From Chlorophyllum brunneum (Eukaryota; Basidiomycota; Agaricomycetes; Agaricales; Agaricaceae), in assembly GCA_963576785.1 (NCBI GenBank), contig OY756145.1, positions 2,232,001 to 2,296,000 of the forward strand: 64,000 bases of DNA. Reading direction: 5' to 3'. The position numbers and the translations under genes are program-made. The notes beneath the pieces were generated by a model. It did not search any database. It worked only from the letters and a program-made list of their open reading frames with translations, and was not told the origin of the DNA. This document shows positions 1 to 12,326 of the stretch, in pieces (positions within the stretch are counted from its first letter, which is position 1; every line of letters starts with the position of its first letter).

Positions 1-476
1 TACTATAATGACTCGGGCGCGCCGTGGGATCGAAATAGGGCTCTGGTTCTGGCATGGAGTATGGTGTAGTTGGGGAGTTAGTAGCTGAGGAGTTTCCAGG
101 TGTGGGAGGGAGCCTTCTCACTGCACCAGGACGAGAGAAGTTAGGATGGCTGGTGGTGGGAGACGGATCTATGGTGGTATAAGTTTGAAAATCAGGCGAT
201 GGTAAATGATGACATACAGTTGTTTGGGCTGGTAGACGATGTAGAGGTGATCGCAGTGGGGGTGTAATGAGAATTACTGGCGTTTATGTCCGCGTTTCCA
301 TTGGCATTGCTAGGTGCATCGCCATACACGCGATAAATTTGGTCGAGGTCCTGGCCATCTTTCAGGGTGAGTGATGGGCCGTCCACGTCAAAGCCAGCGA
401 GAACATCGTTGTAGAGTTGCTGGAGATCTGCATCTACGGGCGAACGCGAGCGTGTTGCGGCGGGCGCTGGTGGCAT
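1..476 (-). CDS. N-terminal part of an unrecognised Ser/Pro-rich protein (runs off the left edge)
   Basis: Exon 1 is 476-218 and starts MPPAPAATRS. A 49-nt GT-AG intron (217-169) has a clean GTATGT donor and CATAG acceptor. Exon 2 runs from 168 to the window edge in frame. The visible product is about 140 residues, rich in Ser, Pro, Thr and Asn, with one ordered-looking stretch at residues 15-50 (LQQLYNDVLAGF, then DQIYRVYGD). After the intron there is a RRLPPTPG motif, as is common in disordered N-termini of fungal signalling proteins. I do not recognise the family; the informative domains must lie outside the window. It diverges from the UBX gene that starts at 1094. Confidence 0.55.
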
Positions 477-1093
477 GATTGGTGCGGGGAAATCTCAGAC
501 CCAGCTGAGCGTTCAGAAGGAATTGGGGGTGAGAAACTGATGTAGAGATGATATATCAGAGAGTCGTGCTGAGAAGAGGGTCGTGGGGAGAGGAAGAGAG
601 GGAGGACGGAGGTGGACTGGAAGCGATAGAGTGTTTAGATCATATGCCTACCCAATATGGTCACCCCAACACCCACCGTCCACAACAGCCAAAGAAAAAA
701 TATATCGGCCCCTGCTGTGATTATCTGTCGTTCCAACATCCACAGAGACCCCGTCTCTGCCTGCTAGGCATACAGTGCCACACGCGAATCCGGGTTTCGT
801 ATTTATTTTCTGCCAGGTGCAAATACACGGCGATCACAAACGGGATCGTCGGCGCACAGGCTTGCCCGCTCCGGATGTTCCACCGCAAATATAGTGCCCA
901 ATCGTCAAGAACAGTCATCACCACCACACCGCTTGATAGATGCCTTTCGTTATGCCGACAAGAACTATCTTCCCTCACCACAGCCAAGTTCCAAAGCCAG
1001 TGTGATTGCCGCACCAGAAAAAGGACGAGATAACGTGACCGCACCGCCGTCCATTCCAACTTTCTCCTTCTCCAATCATACTAAACAGCGATA
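477..1093. other. Intergenic region between two divergent genes
   Basis: This 617-bp stretch lies between the starts of the leftmost minus-strand gene and the plus-strand UBX gene, so it should hold both promoters. Open frames of 112-161 codons cross it on both strands but show no domain, no family resemblance and no splice continuity. I see no RNA gene or repeat. Confidence 0.5.
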
Positions 1094-2624
1094 ATGCCAT
1101 CCGACAAGGAAACCCTCCTCGGTATGGGCTTTGATCCAGCCCGAGTCGAATGTCTGCTCCTTTTATGCTCGCATCTCTCTGGCCACTGACCAGACACGCG
1201 TTAATGTAGGGGCTGTCAAGGCTACCGGGGGGAGAGGTCTCCAGCCTGCAATGGACCACATTTTTGAAAACGAAGGGAAACCTGTCCCGGACTTGGCTAG
1301 TGTCTCTTCCGCAGGCAGCAGCGCACCTCGTCAACAACCAATGGACGAGGACGATGCAGACGATCTCGAAGCTCTCCGAGATCTAGGAGTCCAGGGTGCA
1401 GCAGCAGCAGTGGCAGCTAACGCCACTGAAGCCGAAGCCAAGGCATGTGCAATCACAACCCACATATATACGTACAATGATCAACCAGCGCACCCTACCA
1501 CCTCGACAGAGCATCAAATGCTCTGAATGTGGTAAGATATTCAAAAATACCGCTCTGGCAAACTTCCACGCAGAGAAAAGCGGGCACGATCAATTCGAAG
1601 AGTCTACAGAAGAGGTCAGCGCATACGCCATCAAAGGGCCATGCGCCACAGCTCATCCCGAGCAACTCAGATCAAACCATTAACCGAAGAAGAGAAAAAC
1701 CAGAAACTCGCTGAGCTCCGAGAAAAAATGGCTGCAAAACGTGCCGCCAAGGCCGTAGAAGAAGCCGCGGAAGCCAAGGCCAACGAATCCATTCGGCGGA
1801 AAGCTGGCAAAGTCAGTATCCACAACTCCAGGACCCCACCCTCCTCGCTTATAGATGAATGGTTAGGACATGAATCAACTCAGAGAAGAACTCAAGCTCA
1901 AAGAAGTGCAGAAAGAGGTGGAAGCAAAGAAACGAGGTACTTGACTTTCCAGACACTCTTAACCCACCCCAATTGACATCCGTCCCACCACCCAGAAAAA
2001 CTCGAAGACGCCCGTGCCAGAGCTGCTGTCAAAGCTCAGATCGATGCTGACAGAAAGGCCCGGGCCGAGAAAACAGCAATGGAAAAAGCGCTCCGTGAAG
2101 GTCGCGCTCCTCCAGGCGCTACCACTCCAGTAAACGTGCCCAACCCTGCGGCCGCAGCCGCGGCCACTGCAGGCACAGCAGGACGTGATTTTAAGGATAC
2201 TCGGCTTCAGATCCGGATGTCCACCGGTGGCCTGCCATACACGACGACCCTATCCAGTGATGCACGTAAGTCATTTTAATCCGAAGCACAACCCATCGGC
2301 CCTGAATTCACGATCCGACGCCCTAAGCTCTCAGAGAGGTCGTGGAATACCTTGCTGGCCAAAATTTGGCTGTGAACATCGAAACCGTAAGTTTGGCTCA
2401 GCATTTCCCTCGGTATGTTTCTCTTCCCTTCTTTGTGCATTCTGGAAAACATATGAACTTGTGGGTACCGGTAGAAAAACCTTCACACGTGAAGACTTCT
2501 CAAAATCTCTCCGTGATTTGGGTCTCACTCCCTCCGCCGTAAGTTACTCGGAGTTCATGTCGTTATCCCCCGACAAATCCTCACACCACCACCAAAAATA
2601 CAGGTTCTCATTGCAACACTCTGA
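1094..2624 (+). CDS. UBA-C2H2-UBX ubiquitin/Cdc48 adaptor (UBXN1/SAKS1-like)
   Basis: Nine exons: 1094-1151, 1210-1442, 1510-1614, 1671-1811, 1867-1936, 1996-2265, 2328-2412, 2475-2538, 2604-2624; about 348 aa, and all junctions close in phase. Residues 1-40 form a UBA domain (MGFDPARVEWAV, then GLQPAMDHIF). A C2H2 zinc finger follows (CSECGKIF, H-x5-H), then a long charged coiled coil, then a UBX domain beginning TRLQIRMSTGG and ending RDLGLTPSAVLIATL. UBX proteins dock on Cdc48/p97, while the UBA binds ubiquitin, so a role in presenting ubiquitinated substrates to Cdc48 is the family expectation. The second intron (1443-1509) uses a GC donor (AAG|GCATGT). The stop lies 71 bp from the convergent F-box gene. 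Confidence 0.9.
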
Positions 2625-2695
2625 TATGTTGTCCAATAACCCAAATAATCATGTACTTTTAGCATTAATAAACCTCTGCCTCCAAATAAGTATTT

Positions 2696-4428
2696 CTAAG
2701 CATATTCCAAGATCGTAATCGTCCCATTCACATGCCCGATTGCAATCTTACCCTCTTCCTCCTGCAATGCGATTCTTGTCCATTCATCTCGTTCAGTGAC
2801 TGTGTACACTGACGATTCTCGGACCGTCGCACTGACCCCCCCTCCCTCCGATCGTTCATCTACTCTCGTGCCCGCTAACCGCTGGCCGAAATCACTGTGT
2901 CCGAAGTAATCCTCAGTGTGACTATCAAAGTAGACGATCGTTCCATGGGAGCCAACGACCATGTCGTATGTCGCCATAAGCCGGATAGGTGAGCCAATCA
3001 TCTGGATATTGACTGGAGGGAAGGCATATGGTGGATTTAATCCACTTGCTGGCTGACTCGAGTCGAAAGCGGTATTGGGATTGAATACGTAACGGTGTAT
3101 TAGATTTACCGGCTGAAAGTGTCGTGTTAGCAGACTTCAAGGGCTATGGAAAAGTAGGCGCTTGCCCAAGGATGGATGCTTCCATATCGTAGTACGAGTT
3201 GTACAGATGCGACCGGCTTCGGCGAGTTATCCACTAGACGAACGAGGGATATCGAATCAATTTTCCACTGCCATTTGTGTCGCATGATAGGTTCTATCTG
3301 CACGTTGCGGTATATTGACGTAGGAAGACAGTAGATCTCCACAGTCGTGGTTCTAGCCACGATCAGCCGGTCATGGTCCACTAGAACATCCAGGATCCGT
3401 TCGGGCTACATGGTTGACATCATGAATGAGCGACAAGAACGAAAAGACAATATTAATTCAACGCAATCACCTGTACACCCGCTTCAGGATCCAGCAACTC
3501 CACTCGCGTTTGTGGTGTCGCAAAGTGATAGAGGAATGTCCGTCCCACATCATCCTGCGTCAACACGAAATCCCCAAGAAGCATCAAACTCCCAACAGCT
3601 CTATCCTCCAAACTCGCAACATTTACACAAGCCTGTGCAGGACTTCTCGTCAGGTGAGGATCACCACCACCATTGCCACCACTTCCTCCCATGCCGCCCG
3701 AGCTCCCCAATCCTCCTGCTCTCTCAACACTCGCATCGATGTCGATCAAACAGATTCTGAGAAGAACCCCCGGGCATGTCAAAGCCCCGAGGCAACACGA
3801 TGGAAAGAATCCAACGCACTCTGGAGTCTTTACCGCGATGACCGCTTGGCCCGTCTCCAGTCGATTAAATGCCATGCCAGCAAAGTGATGAAGAATGCGT
3901 CGAGCGATGCATACGGGAGGGCTGAAGTTCAGGTCCCAACATTGAAATGTGAATGCGCGCATGCCACTGTTTCGTGTCATGGCTAAGGATAAAAGCCAGT
4001 TCTCGCCATTGCGGGAGAGGAATTTTAGTGCGATTATGCGGGAGTCTGGGACGGCGGTAAAGTCGACACGGTGTGATGGTTTAGGCGCTCCTGACGTCCA
4101 ATTTCGTCTGTACCTCTCCGCTTTAAATGCGAGAGTTTCTAGTTCCTGGGCGTCGAGAACTTCGAGGGGACGGCCGCGAAGGCCGGGAAGCGGGATGTTA
4201 TGGAGTAGGAAATGTTGTTGGATATAGGAAAACCAGAGTGCGTGGGTTCTCGTGACAAGTAGGTAGTCTCTGCAAACCTATGACCCCACAATTCATTATC
4301 ATCACGTTAGTAGACGATCACACTGGGATAATACTTGACACTCTCACCAGTCTCACTCGGAGTATGTCGGGTATCGTCAAGTGGGAGAGTATGATGGGGA
4401 GAACATCGAATGGGAGAGGAGAAGCCAT
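2696..4428 (-). CDS. F-box protein, basidiomycete-expanded type
   Basis: Four exons: 4428-4348, 4277-3471, 3405-3166, 3112-2696; 514 aa, all in phase. The N-terminus is an F-box (LPFDVLPIILSHLTIPDILRVRLVCRDY) that should bind Skp1 in an SCF ubiquitin ligase. It is followed by the short block typical of agaricomycete F-box families (PLPGLRGRPLEVLDAQELETL, then YRRNWTSG). The remaining about 400 residues look like a beta-propeller substrate module (AFTFQCWDL, then repeated hydrophobic strands), with a Gly-rich linker (GGMGGSGGNGGG) in the middle. The substrate is unknown. The third intron (3165-3113) has a GC donor (TGG|GCAAGC) and a CTAAC branch site. Exon 1 begins with the F-box itself, so the ATG at 4428 is well supported. 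Confidence 0.85.
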
Positions 4429-6823
4429 CCCTTCGCCGACAACGGACCACGCGTAGAGGAGGGAGGAAGATAGAGTCCAGGGGAGACACGGCAAAAGTCG
4501 ATATTACCTCCAGTCAGGGAGAACAGTCCGTTATATAGTATTCCATGGCATGATATTATGAGGCAATACCCTCAGCAACGTCGATCATCATTGCCACGAT
4601 GGCGATTCCGATCCAAACCTCTGATCTACAATACAAAGTCATAAAAGCCCACGATTTCAGCGATGATGTCTAACTAGCCAAATACAAGCATTCACCTAAG
4701 TATTTTAGTTTTTGATTTCCAAGTGTTGCGCAGTCGAGTAATGCAGGAAAGATCCAAACATGCCTGATTCGTTCAATTCTTTTTGATCTTGGAGGCCTGG
4801 AACGAAACCTCGTTTTACCTTCATACCCAAAGGATGCCCATTTCCGCCGTGTATCATCCAATAGTCACGACGGAGCACACACACCAAGTACGAAATCAGC
4901 GGATGTTGGGTTGAATGGACGTCCAGATCGGGATGAGTCTTGCGGACTTGAGTCTTTCGACGAAATCGCACCTTCCATTTACTGCCGGTCTGTGCCGACA
5001 TACGATTTCCACCTGGTCCCTTGCAGCTCCTTGCAGTGAATACCAAAAACTGCAGGGTCTCCGATCCCAAGAAGTTCGAGTCTTCGGGAAAACTATATTA
5101 AAAGCCCAGCGCTCATTCGAGAGCTCATACAAGCCCAGACATGTAATGTAAAAGGAATCAAGGCTTCCAATTGAAACCATCAGGAACGGACAACATTCGG
5201 TTGCCAGAGTATTACACCATCTAATCTCTTGTGCCTATTAAATCGGGTAACTAACGCCCCAGTTCCACCGGGGAGATAACTGAGGCGAGTAGAAGGCTTC
5301 ATTTTCGGGGAAGGGAGGACGGAATGTTCGGAATAGCTTAACTAGCATGTACTTGGGGACAGCGATTCGGTCGTAACACTGAGGACTAACATTACCATCA
5401 ACTACGTAGCAGCACTAGTACACTAGTGCTCCCGCCGTTGTTCTGTTCCAATTTTAACTGGGAAAGAAGGTTCTGAGTCATAGCACCGTAACTAAGAATG
5501 CAGTCCAGGGGTTAATGGCAGCGTACATACACATTTACGACTGTGGCACCGTTTGAGGCGTCTTAGGATACCCTCCCGACCCACTATTGCCTCCCTTCTA
5601 ATTAACCGGACCTCGCCACCTAAACTTATCCGATCAAAACGCAATCCGAACTCAGGTCGATGAATCTACGGGGATACCCAAATGATGCTTTTCCACATGA
5701 GGGGGAATGTCGCCAAATTTCCCACTCAGATCGTCCTGAAGCTGTGATTTCCACAGATCTCCTACAAAAGATGAGATCTCATTTGTTAGTGTTCAAGATC
5801 CCAAGGCCGCAGCGATTTACACGTCGACGAAGAGAGTTGGTTGTCCAAAACCTTGGTGTGGTCACGGAAATCTCGATATAAACTCCAAGAGGCGCTCATT
5901 GACATAGGTGGGTGATGCAGTCAGTTTAAATGCGTAAAAAGTGCTTGTCAACTCCAGCGCAGCTGGCGCGGGATTTGTGGAGGAACTCTGAATCAATAGA
6001 GTTCCTCTTGTTGAAAACCGAACCGTAGGGTCTAATGAATAAGTATTAAGCGCTGTACGCAAGGAAAGTTCGATCGGTGAATGTGTTTCTTGACGCCGTG
6101 CCCTTCCATATCCGAAATAGTGGTTTCGTAGTATACACTTCGGGAGTCAGGACCTTGAAGGTCGTCCCTCGGACCCACAAGAGCCTGGGGCGGGGTCAAA
6201 ATTGGGTACCAACGTGTTCTATGACACGGTATCGTACAATCTGCGGTCGAACGGTCCCCACCTTGCAGCCTGTAGTTATGGGGTCGCGCTCCACCTCTGG
6301 CTCGCGAAAACTGAATTGCTGGGCTGGACTAGCCTGCCTTGGACAGTGCCTGGTTTCCTTCAACCACGAGCAGGCGTCGAGTGTGTCATCTTGCGGTTTA
6401 AGATTGCACCTAGGTCTCCGCGTCGCCGATTCTAAGTTGACGCGGTGGGACGCGGATTACCAATGATCCCGTATGGTGAAGTAAGAGAAATGTTGAAAAC
6501 GGCGAAACAATCGCAGGGTCGGATTAAGCGCGCTCCGGCACGACTGGATGTTCATCCTTTGCCGTCGCAAGTCTTTGAACCAAGGGAAAAAGACAAGAAG
6601 ATGCTTTAGATTGCGGATAATGTAAGAAAAACGCGTGCCCAAAATGAACAAACGAACGGACAAATGCACGTAAGAGTACTGGCTCCAGCCCAGTACGTCC
6701 TTCCCCTGTGACCTTACCTCCCATCCGGTTCTCAGGCCAAGACATCTCCGCCTACCCTGCTGATGATCTCGACGGAAACCTAGGACCCTTCCCAACTCAG
6801 ATATCGATCTCGCCATATGCAAG
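4429..6823. other. 2.4-kb region without a convincing gene
   Basis: It lies between the F-box start and the bir1 stop. Open frames of 60-150 codons occur on both strands (for example 5070-4705 minus and 6077-6466 plus), but none has a family motif, credible composition or matching splice partners. The two minus frames around 5180-4705 overlap in different phases and cannot be joined with a plausible intron. I see no transposon ends or tandem repeats. Confidence 0.4.
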
Positions 6824-9193
6824 TTACAGTCCCTCAATAGCCTTCCTGACTTCCTCCGCCTTCTTCCTAAACCTGAGCAACTCCCTCTCTCCATCCCTCT
6901 TGAATTTATCAAACTCCACCTCCACCTGATAACGTATCCACTCTTCCACGGTCATATCCAGCTCTGCATCCGAGAGTGCGATAAGTGGCGTAAATGGGAG
7001 TTTCGACAAGAAAGGCACGAAGGGTGGTAGGCTTTCTGGCTCTTGTGGATGTGGTTGCGGTTCTGAAGAAGGATTTACGATGGTGTTGACCGGAGATGGA
7101 GGTGGAACGTCGACAGTGGGTTGTCGTACAGGAGTCTTCGGCTCAGGTCGAGCTTGAAGGGGCGTGGCCACGGTAATAATTGGGGGCAACTCTGGTGTCT
7201 TTGGACGTTGCTGCTCCTGTTGAGGGGTCACCTTCGCTACAAGTCTCGGAGCAAACGATAGAGGCCCGGGGTCCGCTTCAGGCTCCTGCATCTGAGTATC
7301 TAACGTGTGAACTTCCTCAACCAGTTCTGCCTGGACCTCGTCCTCCGACTCTGGTTCTGGTTCTGATTCCGGCACCGTTGGCTTTGATTTTTTCGATTTT
7401 GTTGCTGGTTTGGACGGCTGTGATACTAGGGAGGACTCCTTGATCGGTTTACTAGTCGCAGAAACCGGCTTGCTTAGCACGAAAAGATCTTCCATCTCGA
7501 CGTCCTGGTCCTTCGCCACCGGTGGTTTAGTCGCTGATTTCGGCTTCATCGCTTTCTTGAATATTTGTGGCGGTGGAGATGTTCTTTCATCTTCATCTTC
7601 TGCACTCGACCAAACCACCTTCGCCTTCGCGTTTGCAGCAGCCAAATTCTTCTTAGGAGGAAACGTGACTTCTTCTTCCTCTTCCTCCTTGACGGTCATG
7701 GTGGTTGGCTTCGGATTCTTTGCGGGCTCCGGTTCGGGTGCGGTTTCATATGCCTCCAAAGGGGGTGACACCTCGTATTTCTTCGACTTTGGTTTGGATG
7801 AACGTTTCCTCGACAAGGTGGATTTTCCTCGGTCATCCCCCTCCTCTTCCACGGGTGCAGTGGTAGTAGTAGTCTTGCGAGACCGCGAACGCTTCTTCGA
7901 ACGACTAGTAGATTTCGCCATTGTCGTAATAGGGGCATCATCTAATTCTGGGTCCGGTTCGACCGCAATTGATGGTTTCAACGCCACCCGATCCCATTTG
8001 CCTTCATCATCATCATTGCCTTCACCTTCTTGTTCTTCGTCGTCGGGTTCTTCTTTGACAGGTGCGACCTTCCGAAGGCGCGAAGATGGCTTTCTCGGGA
8101 CCGATCTGCTCGTGGATCTCGAGCGTGGTGTCTTCGACCCCCCTCCTCGTGCCCTGACTTCTTGTTCTTCATCATCTTCGTCTTCGTCATCCTCAGTGAT
8201 AGGTGCAACACTCTTCTTTGCAGCTCTAGAAGGTTTGCGGGTGGTGGTGGGTTTTGCGGGGCGTGCGAGAGGTTCGGATGTGTCTTCGATGATATCTTGC
8301 ATGGCTGATCGACTACGGCCTCGTGTGCGTGTGCTACGTGTTGTTGCAGTGGATGTTCGGGAGTTGGGTTTCGAGGAGGAACGTGGTTTTGTTGTAGTTG
8401 CGGTACTTGCGGGGGGCGAGGATCCAGAAAAGAACGCACATTCTGTGCCTTTGCGTTTTCGATGTTCTTCGCTGTAGTGGCATGAGTGTATAGGCTGATT
8501 GTGCCTTGGATAGACACGTACAGAGGGTCATCGTCAGAGTCCCATGAACTGAGAGATATGCCGCAATAGAGACATGTTGCAGCATCGTCGTCCGCAGATT
8601 GTGGTGTGAATACGAAACCTGCTTTGGCCATCTTTTTGGAATGTAAGTGAGGTGTAGGTTAATTTGAAGGGTAACACGGACCTTCTTGGAGTGTGCACCG
8701 TGATTCTTGGTTTTGTCGTGTATCCAGCCATCGCCGATGGAGTATGTTTGGAGTCGAGCTTTTTCCATTGCCTTTGATGTCGGTAGACGGTTCTTATCAG
8801 GGAATGTATATCTGTTGAGAGAAACATTTTTTAACCGGCTCGCTCGTTACCATAACCGAAAACGCACCGGCCGTGGTTATCCATGTCCTGCCTCAAGCCA
8901 CAGCGCACAATAGCCCAAAAACACGTCTTTGAGCATTTAGTCCAGTGAATGTCGAATGGATCGTCATCGGCCTCCCAGTCATCAATCTCTTTATCACAGA
9001 CAAAGCAGGTGACACTATCCCGTTCGTCGAAACTTGGAGTGTAATAAAAGCCGGCGTGGGCGAGCGCAGTGGGGTTAGCGACGAAGGTGTCGGGATGGGG
9101 CCATTTGATACTCTTCCATGCACCTGTTTTTGAAGAATTCTGTAGCCTGACGGGCTTGGCGAAAGACTCGAGGCGATTCTGGAGACACTCCAT
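6824..9193 (-). CDS. bir1: Survivin/Bir1, chromosomal passenger complex subunit with two BIR domains
   Basis: Four exons: 9193-8868, 8811-8682, 8631-8522, 8471-6824; 737 aa, in phase throughout. Residues about 10-110 form BIR1, with zinc ligands C-F-V-C, then H and C in HWTKCSKTC. A second BIR follows (AGFVFTP, then CLYC, H-x6-C across the exon 3/4 junction). The next about 450 residues are acidic, Lys/Ser/Pro-rich and disordered. The C-terminus is a conserved amphipathic helix (LDMTVEEWIRYQVEVEFDKF) expected to bind the INCENP/borealin partners. In fungi, Bir1 recruits Aurora kinase to centromeres. The gene is divergent from wpl1, with only 103 bp between start codons. A 355-codon open frame on the opposite strand (7410-8477) is the Ser-rich antisense shadow of the disordered region. 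Confidence 0.93.
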
Positions 9194-9296
9194 ATGTGTG
9201 GACGGAGGACCCTGAGACGGTGTTCAACTTGTCGCGTCGGTCACGCGCTGCGTCACACTATTCATCAGAGCTGTCACGCGTTTGTATTGATGAACG
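9194..9296. promoter_or_regulatory. 103-bp bidirectional bir1/wpl1 promoter with an MluI cell-cycle box
   Basis: This is the whole space between the two ATGs. It contains the palindrome ACGCGT at 9276-9281, the core of the MBF/DSC1 (MluI cell-cycle box) site that drives G1/S genes in yeasts. The octamer gtcacgcg occurs twice, at 9240-9247 and 9273-9280. The sequence is direct evidence; the cell-cycle role is inferred from the yeasts. Confidence 0.55.
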
Positions 9297-12050
9297 ATGC
9301 CCTCCACCATCGCCAGAACATACGGCAAGAAACCTCCACCCAAACGCAAGTCCTCGCCCAGCGACAACGAGAGTGAGAATGCTGCTCCATTGAAGCGCAG
9401 GAGGGTGACGCCGGAAGAGCAGGAGGCCTCGCTCTCAACGCCATGTCCTGCGAAGCCACCCTCCCCTCCCGCACACTCGTCCTCCACCGGAACACCGACG
9501 AAGCTGACCAAGCGGATGCTTGGCCGTTCACGGACCGAGTCGTCGATCGAAAGCCAGTCGACGGCGACTTCGGCGGCTGCACGAACACTCTCAATGCCGC
9601 TCATCCCGGCATCCCCTCCCGAGGGCCACTCACACGAGCGCAGGCCGGCCATCTCTGCCGCCACCACCCCGCGCGTCAAGCGTACATACGCCGGCCAATC
9701 CCGCTCATTCCTCATCTCTCTTCCAGTCGCAGACCTCGGTCCCGATGCAGCTCATAGAGCAGAAGAGGAGTTCTTCGAACCAGAATCCTATTCCTCTCTA
9801 CGCCAGCGATGGGGCGTTGATAATTCAGAGGACGATCCGCTGCTGCTGCCGTCTATGTCGCCCTCTCGCTCCAAGTCAAACTCCAACAACAGTACTCCGC
9901 GGAAGGGAAAGGCCAAGCCAAAAGCTCCGACGGTCTATCTGCCCCCAAATATGATGAACCCCCTGAAGAGTATCACCGAATTGCGGAACAAAGGCGAGTC
10001 CAGGCGCTTTTTGGATGAAGTGGGGTATCTCTTCGAGGGCATGGACCCCTCCAGCACTACCGGTTTAAAGAGGTCGAGGTATGTAGCCTCCAGTTACCCC
10101 AACAATTCATCATCTCATTGTCACTACAGTGCCTCTGAAATAACGGCCAAACTCTGCGACGAAGAATTCGCCCGCAAAGCCAAGGCAGCCGACTTTTACC
10201 ACAAGACCTGGGATGTCTTCCTCAAGGCGGGCGCAGGCCGAGGCGAAGATAAGGTAAACCAACCATCCCACGCAGTTCTCTCAAATTGCTCTAATTCATG
10301 CAAACAGGTTCTGGATATTCTCCTAGTCTTCCTCGTCGCCCTTATCGCCCGAAATCGTGACGCCTTGATCGAACTGGCTCGTCAAGAAATCTCTCGAGAT
10401 ACCCCTGTCACCAAATCCCCCACCGTCAAAAGCAAAGGGAAAGCAAAGGAAGACGACCCCGATGCACTTGTCGGCATCCTATTCTTCATCCTCAAAAACT
10501 CGGCAGACGTAGACCCATTACGGATGATTTCGCCCTTACACTCTGCTTCAGACATGGAATTCAAGCAGATTGGTTTGAGTAAGAAAGATAAGATTATGGT
10601 GCATGTTTCAACTATCTGTTTCCCGTTCATGCTGCTCATCCGTTCTAGTTATCCAGTATATATTCCACAATATCCACCAAATCCAACATATTCCCACAAG
10701 ACACTCTCGTACGTTCTCGCTCCTTCCCATCGTGCACTTTCTAATGATAACAGATCACAACCACCCTCCTCACAACTCATATCCTTCACTCCCTTCCACC
10801 CTCTTATATTCCTCAAACACACATTACCGATCTCCTCCACTCCCTCCGCTCCCTCTTAAACACCTCGTTCTCTCCAAACCAACCTTTCGATGGGGCATAC
10901 CCGGAGGACAGCGACCGCGAACCACAGTGCGAATGCATAGAGAACCATCTACATCTGTTAGATATGTACCTCTTGAACCAATGGGCTCTCGAGGATGATG
11001 ACGGATCAATAAAGCAACATGGTTTGGAGGAACTGAGAATCGCAAGAGACGAGTGGCTTGTGGATGGATTAGCCGCCATTGCTATATGCACGGAGATCAA
11101 GCTGAGTGAAGACAACGGTGGCGACCAAGGTACGCACGTGTCTCGTGTGAATCCGTTTACTACTAGTGTTAACCGTGGACACTCTGTAGCATCCGAATGC
11201 CTCGAAGTACTCCTCCGCGTCCTTATAAACCTAACACATCACGATGAAGACTGGGCTCGCAGAGTTATCAATAACGAATTCGCAGTGCTTTTTGTCATCC
11301 GATTACTCGCCACTTCCAGTCTCAGTTACACTCGTATCGGTGATGATGAAGACGTGAAGCCCAAACCCGAAGACGACGAAATCTTGATTGTGGATCCCAC
11401 AAACACAACAACAAAATCAACTCGCACTTTAGATCGCCTATGCCTCGCTCTAGGATTACTCACAAATCTAGTTCAAAGTGCACCCAAGTTCAAGGATATC
11501 CTACGCCAAACAAGTATGTAACTTGATTATTCCACTGATCAAATCGACTGACTGTCGGGGAAAAAAAAAAGAACTTTCTCCAACATGTTCACTCAAGTCC
11601 GCTTCGTGCATAAAGAAATGTACATGTCCCAACCCAATCGACGCACTTCAGATTCTAGTCAAAGTGTACGAAGCACAATCTCCACCATCTATCAGTGCCT
11701 CGGGTATGAGAGCGGGGATCAAACGCGAATCACCAACTCCTCCCCCTCCTTCGGCAGAACCAACAACAATGGAAGCAGATGCTCACTTGATCAAAGGCAC
11801 ATTAGCTATTCTCTTTGGCCTACTCATGCATTCCTCTCCATCGAACCAGAAATCAATCCTCCCCGCTATGCATGCTGTTGGTAGTGGTAGTAGGGGAATT
11901 GTGGGTGATAGAGCCAAGCTGGGGAGGTTGGTCGAGCAGGCAAAGGAGTTTGTGGCTTTTTATGATGCTGTGAGTGGTGGAGATGCGAGGGAGGATAGGA
12001 GCGCGAGTGAGGTTATTGAGATTCTGGAGTGCTTGAGGGATGGTATCTGA
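9297..12050 (+). CDS. wpl1: WAPL-domain cohesin release factor
   Basis: Seven exons: 9297-10078, 10130-10253, 10308-10598, 10649-10708, 10754-11129, 11190-11513, 11572-12050; 811 aa, phases closing exactly. The first about 220 residues are basic, Ser/Pro-rich and disordered, with KRRR clusters suggesting nuclear import. The WAPL alpha-helical domain starts near residue 225 (ITELRNKGESRRFLDEVGYL) and continues through LEITAKLCDEEFA-type repeats, CECIENHLHLLDMYLLNQW and VLLRVLINLTHHDEDW to the C-terminus. WAPL/Rad61 opens the Smc3-kleisin gate and removes cohesin from chromatin. Intron 6 has a poly-A tract just before its acceptor. The 3' end faces the Argonaute gene, 276 bp away. Confidence 0.92.
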
Positions 12051-12326
12051 GCATGGAGTAATAGAGTGTATGTATATTCCTTGCTGGGTGCTTCGAAGAC
12101 GGAAGTATAGTGAAGATTTTTTCATATCGATTGAACATATACATTGTTAACATGTACACACGAGACTTGATTGATATTTGTAATATGCGAGCAAGACCAC
12201 GGGGCGAAAACATTTGCGGAACACATACAGCAAGACAGCGGGGCGACGGGACGTAAAAGTACAAAAAACAGCGAACATTCGTGTTGACAAGCCACCACAG
12301 CGGGTTGGATCAATTTCATGTGCATC

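Noticed and set aside
548..1059. Overlapping 161-codon (+) and 112-codon (-) frames
   Set aside because: They are antiparallel to each other, Arg/Cys-rich, without motif, and lie in the promoter interval of two real genes.
4705..5180. Two overlapping minus frames that look like one frameshifted gene
   Set aside because: No conserved motif in either, no splice signal that joins them, and the composition is unremarkable. There is not enough to call a pseudogene.
7410..8477. 355-codon plus-strand open frame, very Ser-rich
   Set aside because: It is exactly antisense to the disordered acidic/Lys-rich exon of bir1. The poly-Ser runs are complements of GAA/GAT repeats, and no domain is present.
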